64,000 nucleotides of DNA from Kutzneria sp. CA-103260 (GCF_018263855.1 NZ_CP073318.1:9486001-9550000); one strand, 5' to 3'; shown: positions 52,233 to 61,373, counted from the first letter of the stretch. The notes: generated by a model not told the origin, from the sequence alone. Program-made: numbers and translations.

Positions 52233-53333
52233 CTTGGCGAAGTTCTTGAACGCCTGGGCGGCGCTCTCCCGGCCGATCTTGGCGTTCTCGCACATCTGCC
52301 GCTCGTAGTCGGCCAGCGCCGGGATCTTCTCGCGTCGGCCGTCGCGGACGGCGATCAGCTTGTCCGCCAACAGCTCCGCGTCGACCATGGCCAGGTTGGC
52401 GCCGAGGCCGCCGGGCGGCGCCGGGTGTCCGGAGTCGCCGAGCAGCGTGACGGCGCGGGTCGGCCAGGGCTCGATCGGGTCGCCCTCCTTGATCGGTGAG
52501 ACGCCGCTGTTGTTGACGTCGGCCTGGGCGATCAGCGCCCTGAGGTCCGGGTGCCAGTCGTGCATGAGGTCCAGAACCGGCTGCAGGTCAAGGGTTTTCG
52601 GTGCGCCCGGCAGCATCAGCACCCAGCGGATGTAGCTCGGGGTGTCCGGCAGTGTGACGTCCGGGGCGAGCTCGGCGGCCGCCTCCACCGGCGGGCGCTG
52701 GAACTTCATCCGACCCAGCATCAGCTGCACGTTCTTGGTGCTGACCATCGTGCTCCAGCCCGGAATGATGTGCTCGAAGCCGGCCAGCTCGGTGCGGCCG
52801 ATCGCGCCGTAGACCGGGAGATCGTGCACGCCGATCTGCGGCAGCAGCTGCCGGCGGACGGTGGAACCCATGCCGTCCGCCCCGACCAGCACGTCGGCGT
52901 CCACGGTGCTGCCGTCGGCGAAGTGCGCGCGGACGGCGCCATCGGCCAGTTCCTCGTAGCGGTCCAGCTTCAGGTCGAAGCGCAGCCGCTCGCCGAGGCC
53001 GGTGATCAGTAGATGGCGCAGCACGTTCCGGTCGAACATGCGGCCCTCGTTGTCGATCTGCCCCTGCTCGCCGAGCACGCTGAGCTGGGCGTCGACCAGC
53101 CGCCCGGGCTGTTCGATCAGGCCGCTGACCGCGTCCAGCAGCGGGTGCAGGCGAGCCGGTACCGCGCCCTCCAGCGCCTTCAGGCCGGGTCCGCCGAAGC
53201 CGATGCGGTAGCCCTGGAACCGCGCCTCGACGGCGCTGTCCCGCTCGTACACGTCGACGTCGATGTCGGCCTTGACCAGGCGCTGGGCCAGCGCCAGGCC
53301 TCCGAGTCCGGCGCCGATGACCACAATCTTCAT
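52215..53333 (-). CDS. FAD-dependent monooxygenase, TetX/PHBH-like
   Basis: This 372-residue flavin monooxygenase has the FAD motif VVIGAGLGGLALAQRL, the DG motif VGADGMGSTVRRQL and the GD motif LLGDSGHPAPPGGLGANLAM. Enzymes of this group hydroxylate aromatic compounds or inactivate drugs. It diverges from a TetR gene with a 30-bp palindromic operator between them, so it is probably repressed until a ligand, perhaps its substrate, is present. Its last 18 bases overlap the convergent ART-like gene. Confidence 0.9.
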   Translation of the reverse strand: MKIVVIGAGLGGLALAQRLVKADIDVDVYERDSAVEARFQGYRIGFGGPGLKALEGAVPARLHPLLDAVSGLIEQPGRLVDAQLSVLGEQGQIDNEGRMFDRNVLRHLLITGLGERLRFDLKLDRYEELADGAVRAHFADGSTVDADVLVGADGMGSTVRRQLLPQIGVHDLPVYGAIGRTELAGFEHIIPGWSTMVSTKNVQLMLGRMKFQRPPVEAAAELAPDVTLPDTPSYIRWVLMLPGAPKTLDLQPVLDLMHDWHPDLRALIAQADVNNSGVSPIKEGDPIEPWPTRAVTLLGDSGHPAPPGGLGANLAMVDAELLADKLIAVRDGRREKIPALADYERQMCENAKIGRESAAQAFKNFAKLRAEA

Positions 53334-53355
53334 GACAGGTCCCCCTCGAACCAGT

Positions 53356-53385
53356 GTGAACTAAGTTCACGTGAACTTAGTTCAC
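53356..53385. promoter_or_regulatory. Double TetR operator, 30-bp palindrome
   Basis: The sequence is two abutting 15-bp inverted repeats, GTGAACTAAGTTCAC (53356-53370) and GTGAACTTAGTTCAC (53371-53385), which are also the inverse of each other, making one perfect 30-bp palindrome. It lies between the divergent monooxygenase and TetR genes and so probably represses both. Confidence 0.88.
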
Positions 53386-53412
53386 ATCGCTCGGGGTGGC
53401 AAGCTGTGCCCC

Positions 53413-53964
53413 GTGACATCGCGACGGGACGAGGTGCTGGCGGCCGCGCTGGACCTGCTGGACGAGGTGGGCCTGGACGCGCTGACCACGCGCAAGCTGG
53501 CCGAGAAGCTCGGCGTGCAGCCCGGCGCGCTCTACCGGCACTTCGACAGCAAGCGCTCGCTGCTCAACGCCATGGTCGCCCGGCTGACCCTCGACGGCGA
53601 CACCGTCGGCGAGCTGCCCGAGAACTGGGCCGATCTGCTCCGCTACGCCGCTGTGGGCGCCCGGGCCACCATGCTGACCCGGCGCGACGGGGCCCGTCTG
53701 ATGGCCACCTACCTGGTGCCGGCCGACGAGACCGCGCAGCTGCTCTGGCGCCGCCTGATCGACAGTCTCGTCGCCGGCGGCATCCCGGAGTCCGACGCGA
53801 TGGTCGCCGTGGACACGGTTTTCGCCTACGTCAACGGATTCGCCATCGAAGAGCAGGCGCGCGACGGCTTCCCGGCCGCGCCGGCGCAGAGAGCCTGGCG
53901 GGACAAGACTTTCCAGGCCGGCCTCGACCTGATCATCGCCGGCGTCACAGCCAGCCGGAACTGA
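53413..53964 (+). CDS. TetR-family repressor
   Basis: The 183-residue protein has the TetR helix-turn-helix (VLAAALDLLDEVGLDALTTR, KLGVQPGALYRHFDSKRSLL, about residues 7-50) and a TetR_C-type ligand domain. Start GTG 53413 is preferred; the open frame to 53371 would run through the operator. It is expected to bind the 30-bp palindrome and control itself and the divergent flavin monooxygenase. The ligand is unknown. Its 3' end overlaps the convergent 53945 gene by 20 bp. Confidence 0.92.
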   Translation: MTSRRDEVLAAALDLLDEVGLDALTTRKLAEKLGVQPGALYRHFDSKRSLLNAMVARLTLDGDTVGELPENWADLLRYAAVGARATMLTRRDGARLMATYLVPADETAQLLWRRLIDSLVAGGIPESDAMVAVDTVFAYVNGFAIEEQARDGFPAAPAQRAWRDKTFQAGLDLIIAGVTASRN

Positions 53965-54334
53965 CCGAGGACGTACGGCGCACCGCCGCCACCACCGCCT
54001 GCCACGGCGGCAGCGGCCGCCCCGGCATCGGCCGGTTGATCCACCGTGCGGTTTCGAGATTTTCCGCGCAGGGCAAGGCGATCAGCGATCCCATCGGAAA
54101 CAGTCCGACCCCCAGCCGGACCAGGTCCGCGAGCACCGCGTTCGAGGTCGAGGTGGCCGGCCCGGTCAGGAAGATCCAGCGCTCCGGCGTGCCCCGATAG
54201 GCCAACACCGGCCCGGCCAGCATCGCCATCGACAGCATCGAGTTGACCTCGGCGCCCAACCCGGCCCGCATCCCGATCGCCTCGATCGGATCTCCCACGG
54301 TCAACACCGGCGCCGACCAGTCGAGCACTGTCAT
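53945..54334 (-). CDS. Hypothetical protein, DNA primase/polymerase-N-like
   Basis: This is a 129-residue protein without membrane segments. Its pattern (GPVLAYRGTPERWIFLTGP, then LGVGLFPMGSLIALP) weakly recalls the small 'bifunctional DNA primase/polymerase N-terminal' proteins common in Streptomyces, which have no shown primase activity. Start ATG 54334 follows GGAAGGA with a short spacer; the frame is open 207 bases further upstream, but no good site is there. The function is unknown. Confidence 0.55.
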   Translation of the reverse strand: MTVLDWSAPVLTVGDPIEAIGMRAGLGAEVNSMLSMAMLAGPVLAYRGTPERWIFLTGPATSTSNAVLADLVRLGVGLFPMGSLIALPCAENLETARWINRPMPGRPLPPWQAVVAAVRRTSSVSSGWL

Positions 54335-54490
54335 GGGGATGTGTCCTTCCGCCGAGGCGGTACGAGGGCCGGGCAGCACGGTGGGGGGCGTGGAGGAGTC
54401 GCACCACCCGGCCGTCGTACCGGCGGTGGATTGCCACCGCCCGACAACCACGACGCTCATGGGCCCCAACAGGTTCAGACCCACTTCTCG

Positions 54491-54564
54491 GCGAGTCCCG
54501 CTCTGGGGCAACTGAATGTCGAGTGCCGGAACTCGACACATGGTTGTCTGAGAGCGGGACTCGC
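54491..54564. repeat. Nested inverted repeat
   Basis: An outer 14-bp arm pair, GCGAGTCCCGCTCT (54491-54504) with 54551-54564, encloses an inner 8-bp pair, TGTCGAGT (54517-54524) with ACTCGACA (54531-54538), with 12-base spacers on both sides. It lies five bases after the end of the minus-strand BTAD gene (stop at 54569), so it may be its terminator, although its symmetry suggests a distinct repeat element. The rest of 54335-54568 is empty. Confidence 0.65.
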
Positions 54565-54568
54565 GGGG

Positions 54569-57391
54569 TCAGGCCGCCAGCAATGCTGCTATCTCGTCCG
54601 CTCGCGGATCGCCCAGCTGGGTGAAGATGGTGGCGGCGGCGAGGAAGGTCTCGCGGGCTTGGGAGAGGTCGCCGATGGCTCGCAGGACGGTGCCGGAGGC
54701 GTGCAGGGCGGAGGCCTCGCCGTGGCGGTCGCCGAGTTCGCGGAACACCTCGCAGGCCCAGCCGGCGTTGTCCAGCGCCCCGGTGTGGTTGCCCAGATCG
54801 AAGTGGATCTTGGCGAGCTCCAGGCGGCCGAACGCCTCGCAGCGGCGGTCACCGAGCTCGTGCACGATGTCCATGGACTTGTGCAGGTGCTCGACGGCCT
54901 GCTCGACCTCGCCCCGGTTGCGATGGGTCCGGGCCAACTTGCACAGGGTCATGCCCTCGTACCGCCGGTCGCCGAGTTCGCTGAAGATCTCCAGGGCCTG
55001 CCGCAGGTGGCGCAGCGACTCGTCGCCGAGCCGGCTGGCCGCGCCGATGTCGTACAGCAGCGTGGCGGTGCCTTGCTGGTCGCCGAGCCGCTGGGTGATG
55101 CGCAGCCCTTCCTGGAAGCAGTCCAGCGCCTCGTCGTATCGATTGCGCCGCCAGTAGGCGTTGCCCAGGCTGCGCAGCGCGAGCGCCTCGATCTCGGGCA
55201 CGCCCAGCGCCCGCGCGGTGTTCACGGCGACCTGCTGGGTGGCGATCCAGTCCTCCCAGTACGACCGCAGCTCCAGGAAGTACACCAGCGCGGTCGGCAG
55301 CTTCCAGCCGGTCTCGTGATCGCCGAGCCGGCCGGCCTCCAGACAGGCGGCGACCAGGTTGACCCGCTCCTGCTCCAGCCAGGCCAGGGCCTGGTGGTAC
55401 GTGCCGAAGGTGAGCGGCTCGCAGTGTTCGAGCACCGGCTCCAGCGGCACGGGCCGGTTCTGCGGCATCAGCACCCGGTCGGCGGCGGCCGCGGTGTGCA
55501 GGCACCAGGACATCAGCCGGCCGTTCGCGGCGGCCTGCTCTGACGGCGGTTCTTCGGCCAGCGCCCGCTCGGCTGCGTACACCCGGAGCAGGTCGTGCAG
55601 CCGGTACCGGTCGCGGCCGATCGCCTCCACGAGGTGACAGCTGCTCAGGCCGTCCAGCAGCCGCCGGGTGGCCACCAGCGGCGCGTCGGCCAGCGCGGCG
55701 GCGGCCGCGGTGCCGATCTCCGGCCCGGGATGCAGGCCCAGCAGCCGGAAAATCCGGGCCGCCTCGGGCTTGAGCGCGTGATACGACCACGAGAACACCG
55801 CCCGCACGGCGGTGGTCTCGTCGTCGGGGGAGGCCAGCACGTCCAGCCGGTCCTGCTCGTGGCACAGGGCGTCGGCCAGGTCGTTCACGGTCATGTGCGG
55901 CCGGGCGGCCAGGTTGGCGGCGATGATCCGCAGCGCCAGCGGCAGGTGCCCGCAGCGGTTGGTCAGCGTGGCCAGCGCGTCCGGGCAGCCGGTCAGCCGC
56001 TCCGCCCCGACGCTGCGCACCAGCAGCTCGCGGGACTCGCCGGCGGACAGCACACCCAGCGTGATCCGGTACGCCCCGTCCCGGGCGACCAGCCCGCCGA
56101 GCCGGTTGCGACTGGTCACCAGCACCATGCAGGTGTGCGAGCCGGGCAGCAGCGAACGCAGCTGGTCGGTGCTCGCGGCGTTGTCCAGCACCACGAGAAT
56201 GCGCTTTCCGGAGAGCAGGCTGCGGTACATGCTGGCCTGCTCCTCGGCCGCCGACGGCACCTGGTGCGGCTCCACACCGAGCCCGCGCAGCAGTTGGCCG
56301 AGCGCGTCGACCGAGGACAGCGGCGACTGGTTGGGATGGAAGCCCCGCAGGTTCACGTACAGCTGGCCGTCCGGGAAGCGCTCGGCGATGTGGTGCGCGA
56401 AGTGCACCGCCAGCGCCGTCTTGCCGATGCCCGCTATGCCGTCGATGGCGGCGATCAGCACGCCGCGCTCGGTGTTGTCCAGATGTTGGCGCAGCAGCGC
56501 CAGTTCCGTCTCGCGGCCGGTGAAAGTGTTGATGTCGTGGGGAAGTTGGGCCGGCACGACGCGGCCGGCCGGCGTCGGCGCGGGAGCCCGACCGGGCGCT
56601 CGGCCGGCCAGCACGGGATCGTTGGCCAGGATCTGCTCGTGCAGCTGGCGCAGCTCCGGCCCGGGCTCGACGCCGAGTTCGGCGGCCAGCAGCCGCCGCG
56701 TCTCCGCGTACACCTCTAGGGCCTCGGCCTGCCGCCCACACTGGTACAGGCCGCTCATCAGCAGCCCGCGCAGCTTCTCCCGCAGCGGATGCTCGTGCAC
56801 CACGCGGGACAGCTCGGCGACCACGTCGGTGGCTCGGCCGGTCTGCAACATGAGAGTGGCTCGGTGCTCGACGGCGCTCAGGTACAGCTCGGCCAGCCGG
56901 GTGCGCTCCAGTTCGGAGAACGGCCCGGGAATCCCGGAAAGCGGGGCCCCACGCCACAACGCGATGGCGCTGTCCACGTGCTCAAGGGCGGACTGCGGAT
57001 CGGTGCCGGTCTGGCGCATAGCGGCCAGGTGCGACTCGAACGCCGTCAGGTCGACCTGGTCCTCGGGCAGCCGCAGCAGGTAGCCGGAGCCGGCGCTGGC
57101 CAGCACCTGGGACGGCGCGCGGTGGGTGCGGTCGGGCTCCAGCGCCCGCCGCAGGCCGGCGATGTAGGTGTGCACGCTGCCCTCGGCGCTGGCCGGCGCG
57201 TGCTCGCCCCACAGCGAGTCGATCAGCTCGGTGCGCGACACGGCTCGGCCCGCGTTGCTGGCCAGCACGGCCAGCACGGCCCGCTGGCGGGGCGCGCCCA
57301 GGTCGATCTCCACGTCCCCGCGCCACGCGCGCACCGGCCCGAGCACTTCGACCCTGATGGCCGAGCCGGGGTCGGTCGGGGGGACGGGCAT
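54569..57391 (-). CDS. SARP/AfsR-like regulator: BTAD, NB-ARC and TPR domains
   Basis: The 940-residue protein has the same order as AfsR: OmpR-type DNA-binding domain (IRVEVLGPVRAWRGDVEIDLG, from residue about 12), BTAD to about residue 250, NB-ARC with P-loop IDGIAGIGKTALAVHFAHH and VLVVLDNAAS, then TPR repeats to the end. It is more similar to the partial gene at 62415 than to the one at 46841 (shared EPDRTHRAPS-like and PAQLPHD segments). Start ATG 57391 follows GGAGG. Upstream 57392-57627 holds its promoter and no gene. Confidence 0.92.
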   Translation of the reverse strand: MPVPPTDPGSAIRVEVLGPVRAWRGDVEIDLGAPRQRAVLAVLASNAGRAVSRTELIDSLWGEHAPASAEGSVHTYIAGLRRALEPDRTHRAPSQVLASAGSGYLLRLPEDQVDLTAFESHLAAMRQTGTDPQSALEHVDSAIALWRGAPLSGIPGPFSELERTRLAELYLSAVEHRATLMLQTGRATDVVAELSRVVHEHPLREKLRGLLMSGLYQCGRQAEALEVYAETRRLLAAELGVEPGPELRQLHEQILANDPVLAGRAPGRAPAPTPAGRVVPAQLPHDINTFTGRETELALLRQHLDNTERGVLIAAIDGIAGIGKTALAVHFAHHIAERFPDGQLYVNLRGFHPNQSPLSSVDALGQLLRGLGVEPHQVPSAAEEQASMYRSLLSGKRILVVLDNAASTDQLRSLLPGSHTCMVLVTSRNRLGGLVARDGAYRITLGVLSAGESRELLVRSVGAERLTGCPDALATLTNRCGHLPLALRIIAANLAARPHMTVNDLADALCHEQDRLDVLASPDDETTAVRAVFSWSYHALKPEAARIFRLLGLHPGPEIGTAAAAALADAPLVATRRLLDGLSSCHLVEAIGRDRYRLHDLLRVYAAERALAEEPPSEQAAANGRLMSWCLHTAAAADRVLMPQNRPVPLEPVLEHCEPLTFGTYHQALAWLEQERVNLVAACLEAGRLGDHETGWKLPTALVYFLELRSYWEDWIATQQVAVNTARALGVPEIEALALRSLGNAYWRRNRYDEALDCFQEGLRITQRLGDQQGTATLLYDIGAASRLGDESLRHLRQALEIFSELGDRRYEGMTLCKLARTHRNRGEVEQAVEHLHKSMDIVHELGDRRCEAFGRLELAKIHFDLGNHTGALDNAGWACEVFRELGDRHGEASALHASGTVLRAIGDLSQARETFLAAATIFTQLGDPRADEIAALLAA

Positions 57392-57627
57392 CTCGCCTCC
57401 AGTTCGCGCCACCAGTGTTGCGGTCGGCCGCCCCGGGCGGCCGGTCCCGGAGCGCACAACGCGTCGAACGTGGCAGGTTGTTCCCGCTCGTCGAGGCGTC
57501 AACCCGCTCGTCGTATCACACCGGGCCGTCCGGGGGAACGGTTCGATCGTAGTGACCACGCGATCCACACAACTGAAAGCGCTGCCACACAAGGAAAGAT
57601 GAAGAAGATTCGCACCGCCGAACGCGA

Positions 57628-57672
57628 GGAAGGGGGCTTTCCTGGCGTTGAACGCCAGGAAAGCCCCCTTCC
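57628..57672. terminator. Long inverted-repeat terminator, family A copy 2
   Basis: A perfect 20-bp stem (57628-57647 with 57653-57672) begins GGAAGGGGGCTTTCC and has loop TTGAA. It matches the copy at 12675-12719 except for one base pair (A-T to T-A) and one loop base. It lies 21 bp after the glyA stop and probably ends the gcvT-gcvH-glyA transcript. Confidence 0.8.
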
Positions 57673-57693
57673 CATCAAACTCTGAGGCGGCGC

Positions 57694-58962
57694 TCAGGCA
57701 ATGCTGGGGTACAACGGGAAACGCTCGGTCAGCGCGACGACGCGGGCCCGCAGCGCGGCCGCGTCGAAATCCGGCGTGAGCGCGTTGGCGATGATGTCGG
57801 CGACCTCGCGGAAGGCCTCGTCGTCGAAGCCCCGCGCGGCCAGCGCCGGCGTGCCGATGCGCAGGCCCGAGGTCACCATCGGCGGCCGCGGGTCGAACGG
57901 CACCGCGTTGCGGTTGACCGTGATCCCGATGTCGTGCAAGCGGTCCTCGGCCTGTTGCCCGTCCAGTTCGGACTTGCGCAGGTCGACCAGCACCAGGTGG
58001 ACCTGGGTGCCGCCGGTGAGCACGGTCGCGCCCGCGGCCACCACGTCGTCGCCCAGCAGCCGCTCGGCCAGGATCCGCGCGCCGGTCAGGGTGCGCAGCT
58101 GCCGCTCCCGGAACGACTCGCCGGCCGCCACCTTGAACGCCACCGCCTTGGCTGCGATCACGTGCTCCAGCGGACCGCCCTGCTGGCCGGGGAACACCGC
58201 CGAGTTGATCTTCTTGGCCAGGTCCTGCTCGCACAGGATCACGCCGCCGCGCGGGCCGCCCAGTGTCTTGTGCGTGGTGGTGGTGACCACGTGGGCGTGC
58301 GGCACCGGACTCGGGTGCAGCCCGGCCGCCACCAGCCCGGCGAAGTGGGCCATGTCCACCATCAGGTACGCGCCCACCGAGTCGGCGATCCGCCGGAACT
58401 CGGCGAAGTCCAGCTGCCGCGGGTACGCCGACCAGCCGGCGATGATCAGCTTCGGCCGGTGCTCCTGCGCCAGCCGCGCCACCTCGGCCATGTCCACGTG
58501 GTAGTCGGACTCACTGACGTGGTAGGCCACGACGTTGTACAGCTTGCCGGAGAAGTTGATCCGCATGCCGTGCGTCAGGTGCCCGCCGTGGGCCAGGTCC
58601 AGCCCCAGGATGGTGTCGCCCGGGTTCAGCAGCGCCATCATGGCCGCCGCGTTGGCCTGCGCCCCCGAGTGCGGCTGCACGTTGGCGTGGTCCGCGCCGA
58701 ACAGCGCCTTGACCCGGTCGATGGCCAGCTGCTCGATCACGTCCACGTGCTCGCAGCCGCCGTAGTAGCGCCGGCCCGGATAGCCCTCGGCGTACTTGTT
58801 GGTCAGCACCGACCCCTGGGCCTGCAGCACCGCCAGCGGCGCGAAGTTCTCACTGGCGATCATCTCCAGGGTGCCGCGCTGGCGGGCCAGCTCGGCGTCG
58901 ACCGCCGCGGCGACCTCCGGGTCCAGCTCGGCCAGCGGGGCGGTCAGCTCGACCGGCGTCAC
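57694..58962 (-). CDS. glyA: Serine hydroxymethyltransferase
   Basis: GlyA interconverts serine and glycine with tetrahydrofolate. The 422-residue PLP enzyme shows EMIASENF, TNKYAEGYPGRRYYGG, and the PLP-lysine motif VVTTTTHKTLGGPRGG. Start GTG 58962 overlaps the gcvH stop by four bases. As the third gene of the riboswitch-controlled operon it uses the methylene-THF made by the cleavage system. It could be one of two glyA copies in the genome. Confidence 0.95.
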   Translation of the reverse strand: MTPVELTAPLAELDPEVAAAVDAELARQRGTLEMIASENFAPLAVLQAQGSVLTNKYAEGYPGRRYYGGCEHVDVIEQLAIDRVKALFGADHANVQPHSGAQANAAAMMALLNPGDTILGLDLAHGGHLTHGMRINFSGKLYNVVAYHVSESDYHVDMAEVARLAQEHRPKLIIAGWSAYPRQLDFAEFRRIADSVGAYLMVDMAHFAGLVAAGLHPSPVPHAHVVTTTTHKTLGGPRGGVILCEQDLAKKINSAVFPGQQGGPLEHVIAAKAVAFKVAAGESFRERQLRTLTGARILAERLLGDDVVAAGATVLTGGTQVHLVLVDLRKSELDGQQAEDRLHDIGITVNRNAVPFDPRPPMVTSGLRIGTPALAARGFDDEAFREVADIIANALTPDFDAAALRARVVALTERFPLYPSIA

Positions 58963-59342
58963 TCGCCCTCCTGGATCAGCGCGGTGTACTCGTCGGAGTC
59001 CAGCAGCTCGTCGGCCGGGCCGTCCAGCCGCACGGTGAACAGCCAGCCCTCGCCGAACGGGTCGTTGTTGACCACGGCCGGGTCGTCGGCCACGGCCTGG
59101 TTGACGTCCACGACCTCGCCGGTGACCGGCGCGAACAGGTCACTGACCGACTTGGTGGACTCCAGCTCGCCGCACGGCTCGCCGCCGGTGATCGAGGCGC
59201 CGGCCTCCGGCAGCTGGACGTAGACGATGTCGCCGAGCTGCTCGGCGGCGTACTCGGTGATGCCGACACGGGCGATGCCGTCGGAGACCGACACCCACTC
59301 GTGCTCGGCCGTGTAGCTCAGGTGGTCAGGGACGGTGCTCAT
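58959..59342 (-). CDS. gcvH: Glycine cleavage system H protein
   Basis: This 127-residue lipoyl carrier has the family pattern HEWVSVSDGIARVGITEYAAEQLGDIV and the lipoylated lysine in LESTKSVSD. It moves the aminomethyl group between GcvP, GcvT and GcvL. Start ATG 59342 lies 13 bp after gcvT and its end overlaps glyA. The P protein gene is absent from the window and must be elsewhere. Confidence 0.95.
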   Translation of the reverse strand: MSTVPDHLSYTAEHEWVSVSDGIARVGITEYAAEQLGDIVYVQLPEAGASITGGEPCGELESTKSVSDLFAPVTGEVVDVNQAVADDPAVVNNDPFGEGWLFTVRLDGPADELLDSDEYTALIQEGE

Positions 59343-59355
59343 GCGCGCAGGCCTC

Positions 59356-60456
59356 TCAGGAAGAACGACGGTAGAATGGCAGCTCGACGACGTCGACGGG
59401 GGTGATCGTGCCCCGGATGTCGACGGCGAGCGCGGAACCGGGCACGGCGCGGTCGGCGTCGACGTAGGCCATCGCCACCGGATGGCCCAGCGTCGGCGAC
59501 GGCGCGCCGCTGGTGATCTCGCCGATCCTCGCACCGTCGGCCGGATCCACCACCGGGTACCCGTGCCGCGGCGCGCGGCGGCTCTCGGTGACCAGGCCGA
59601 CCAGCTTGCGCGCGGGCGTCTCGGCCGAGGCCTTGGCCAGCGCCGCGCGGCCGACGAAGTCGTTGGGCTTGTCCAGCTTGACCACCCGGCCCAGGCCCGC
59701 CGCGTACGGCGTCAGGGCAGTGCTCAGCTCGTTGCCGTACAGCGGCATGCCGGCCTCCAGGCGCAGCGTGTCGCGGCACGACAGTCCACACGGGAGGACC
59801 TCGCCGGCCTGCGCCACCGCCGTCCACACCGCCTCGGCGTCGTCCGGGGCCACGAACAGCTCGAAGCCGTCCTCGCCGGTGTAGCCGGTGCGGGCCAGCA
59901 GCGCGGGCCGGCCGGCGACCGTGGTCGGGTAGGAGGCGTAGTACTTGACCGTCGCCAGGTCGGTCGGCGTCAGCGGGGCCAGCAGCGACACCGCGCGCGG
60001 GCCCTGCACCGCGATCAGCGCGTACTCGGTGGACGCGTCGCGCACCTCGGTGTCGAAGTCCTCGGCCCGGTCGACTAGCTCGCCCGCCACCAGGGCGGCG
60101 TTGCTGGCGTTGGCCACCACCAGGTAGTCCTGCTCGCCGGTGCGGTAGACGATCAGGTCGTCCAGGATGCCGCCGTCGTCGGCGCAGATCATGGTGTAGC
60201 GGGCGCGGCCCACGCCGATCGCCGAGGCGTGCCCGACCAGGGCGTAGTCCAGGGCCTGGCCGGCCTGCGGCCCGGACAGCAGGATCTCGCCCATGTGCGT
60301 CAGGTCGAACAGGCCCGCGCCGGTGCGCACGGCGGTGTGCTCGGCCACGTCACCGGTGTAGCGCAGCGGCATCTGCCAGCCGGCGAAGTCGGTGAACTTG
60401 GCGCCGAGTCGCTCGTGCACGTCGTGCAGCGGCGTACGGCGTGTGTCGGTGCCCAT
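59356..60456 (-). CDS. gcvT: Glycine cleavage system aminomethyltransferase
   Basis: This 366-residue T protein transfers the one-carbon unit to tetrahydrofolate. It shows TPLHDVHERLGAKFTDFAGWQMP, the folate-site segment FDLTHMGEILLSGPQA and the GYTGEDGFELFVAP motif. Start ATG 60456. It is the first gene of gcvT-gcvH-glyA, directly downstream of a tandem glycine riboswitch, so the operon is expected to be switched on by high glycine. Confidence 0.95.
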   Translation of the reverse strand: MGTDTRRTPLHDVHERLGAKFTDFAGWQMPLRYTGDVAEHTAVRTGAGLFDLTHMGEILLSGPQAGQALDYALVGHASAIGVGRARYTMICADDGGILDDLIVYRTGEQDYLVVANASNAALVAGELVDRAEDFDTEVRDASTEYALIAVQGPRAVSLLAPLTPTDLATVKYYASYPTTVAGRPALLARTGYTGEDGFELFVAPDDAEAVWTAVAQAGEVLPCGLSCRDTLRLEAGMPLYGNELSTALTPYAAGLGRVVKLDKPNDFVGRAALAKASAETPARKLVGLVTESRRAPRHGYPVVDPADGARIGEITSGAPSPTLGHPVAMAYVDADRAVPGSALAVDIRGTITPVDVVELPFYRRSS

Positions 60457-60500
60457 CAGGAGACCCCTCGTGTGGTGGAGTGAGCCTCCCCCTCTGTCAT

Positions 60501-60667
60501 GGGCCTGAGAGTTTCACCGGGCGAGCCGGCTTTCCCCTTGGGCGAGGCGCGATGGGCACGCCTGCTTTTCAGAGTCGCCTGTCCCGAGCGGTAGGGGGGC
60601 CTGAGAGATTCCGGGGAGGATTTGCTCCTTCGGCGCCTGCCCGACATCGACAGGTCTCTCCCGCTCG
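60501..60667 (-). promoter_or_regulatory. Tandem glycine riboswitch
   Basis: On the minus strand two glycine aptamers stand in a row. The first (60667-60597) has GGGAGAGACC...GCGCCGAAGGAGCAAATCCTCCCCGGAATCTCTCAGGC elements, recognisable by GCGCCGAAGGAG and AATCTCTCAGGC. The second (60596-60501) has CGCCCAAGGGGAAAG and GTGAAACTCTCAGGC. The two CTCTCAGGC ends are diagnostic. The switch ends about 45 bases before gcvT, leaving room for an expression platform. It is expected to turn on glycine breakdown. Confidence 0.9.
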
Positions 60668-60749
60668 GTCTGAACAGCGAGAATGTACTTGTGGCGGCCA
60701 CGGTATGAGCTAGTGGCCGCCACGGTCAAGATTCCAGAGTCTTACCCCT

Positions 60750-61373
60750 TCAGATCACACCCGACCGCATGGCGTACGCGACCGCGTGCGGGCGGTTGCG
60801 CAGGCCCAGCCGGTTCATCACCGCGTAGACCACGTTCTTCACGGTGCGCTCCGAGTAGGAGAGCTTGGTGGCGATCTGGGCGGTGTCCCAGCCCTCGGCC
60901 ATCAGCCGCAGCACGTCGATCTCCCGCGGCGCCAGGCCGGAGGCGGTGAGGCCGTTGGGCCGCAGCACCTCCTTGTGCAGCCGCTCCACCTGCGCGAGCA
61001 GCGAACCCAGCAGCGTGGGCGGCATGTCCCCCATACCCCGCTTCGCCGCCAGCACCGCGTGCACCAGGCGCTCGCCGCTGGCCGCCGCCTTGGGCAGCAC
61101 CGCGACCACGCCGCACTCCACCGCCGCGAGCAGATCCGCGTCGTGGAACCGGTCGGTGACCAGCACGATCTTCACCGGCGTCGCCTCGGCGGTGCGCCGC
61201 AGCAACCCCATCACATCAGCGTTGACCGCGTCCGCGCACACCACGAACACCTGGGCCTCGGACAGTCTGCGTTCCGGCACCACCTGGAGCTCAGCCCGCG
61301 CCCGCAGGCAGCTGATCGCGCCGGCCAGGGTGATCGGATCGCCCGCGTGGACGGCTACCCACACTCTGTCCAT
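60750..61373 (-). CDS. Orphan LuxR-type regulator with pseudo-receiver
   Basis: This 207-residue protein is the close paralogue of the gene at 46140. The receiver-like part again lacks the acidic pair (VHAGDPITLAGA) and the DNA-binding part is nearly identical (EIDVLRLMAEGWDTAQ, SYSERTVKNVVYAVMNRLG). Start ATG 61373, after GAGGAGGA, matches the start of the paralogue; the frame is open 42 bases further. The 269-bp region upstream, shared with the divergent gene at 61643, has no other feature than the promoter noted there. There is no partner kinase. Confidence 0.88.
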   Translation of the reverse strand: MDRVWVAVHAGDPITLAGAISCLRARAELQVVPERRLSEAQVFVVCADAVNADVMGLLRRTAEATPVKIVLVTDRFHDADLLAAVECGVVAVLPKAAASGERLVHAVLAAKRGMGDMPPTLLGSLLAQVERLHKEVLRPNGLTASGLAPREIDVLRLMAEGWDTAQIATKLSYSERTVKNVVYAVMNRLGLRNRPHAVAYAMRSGVI

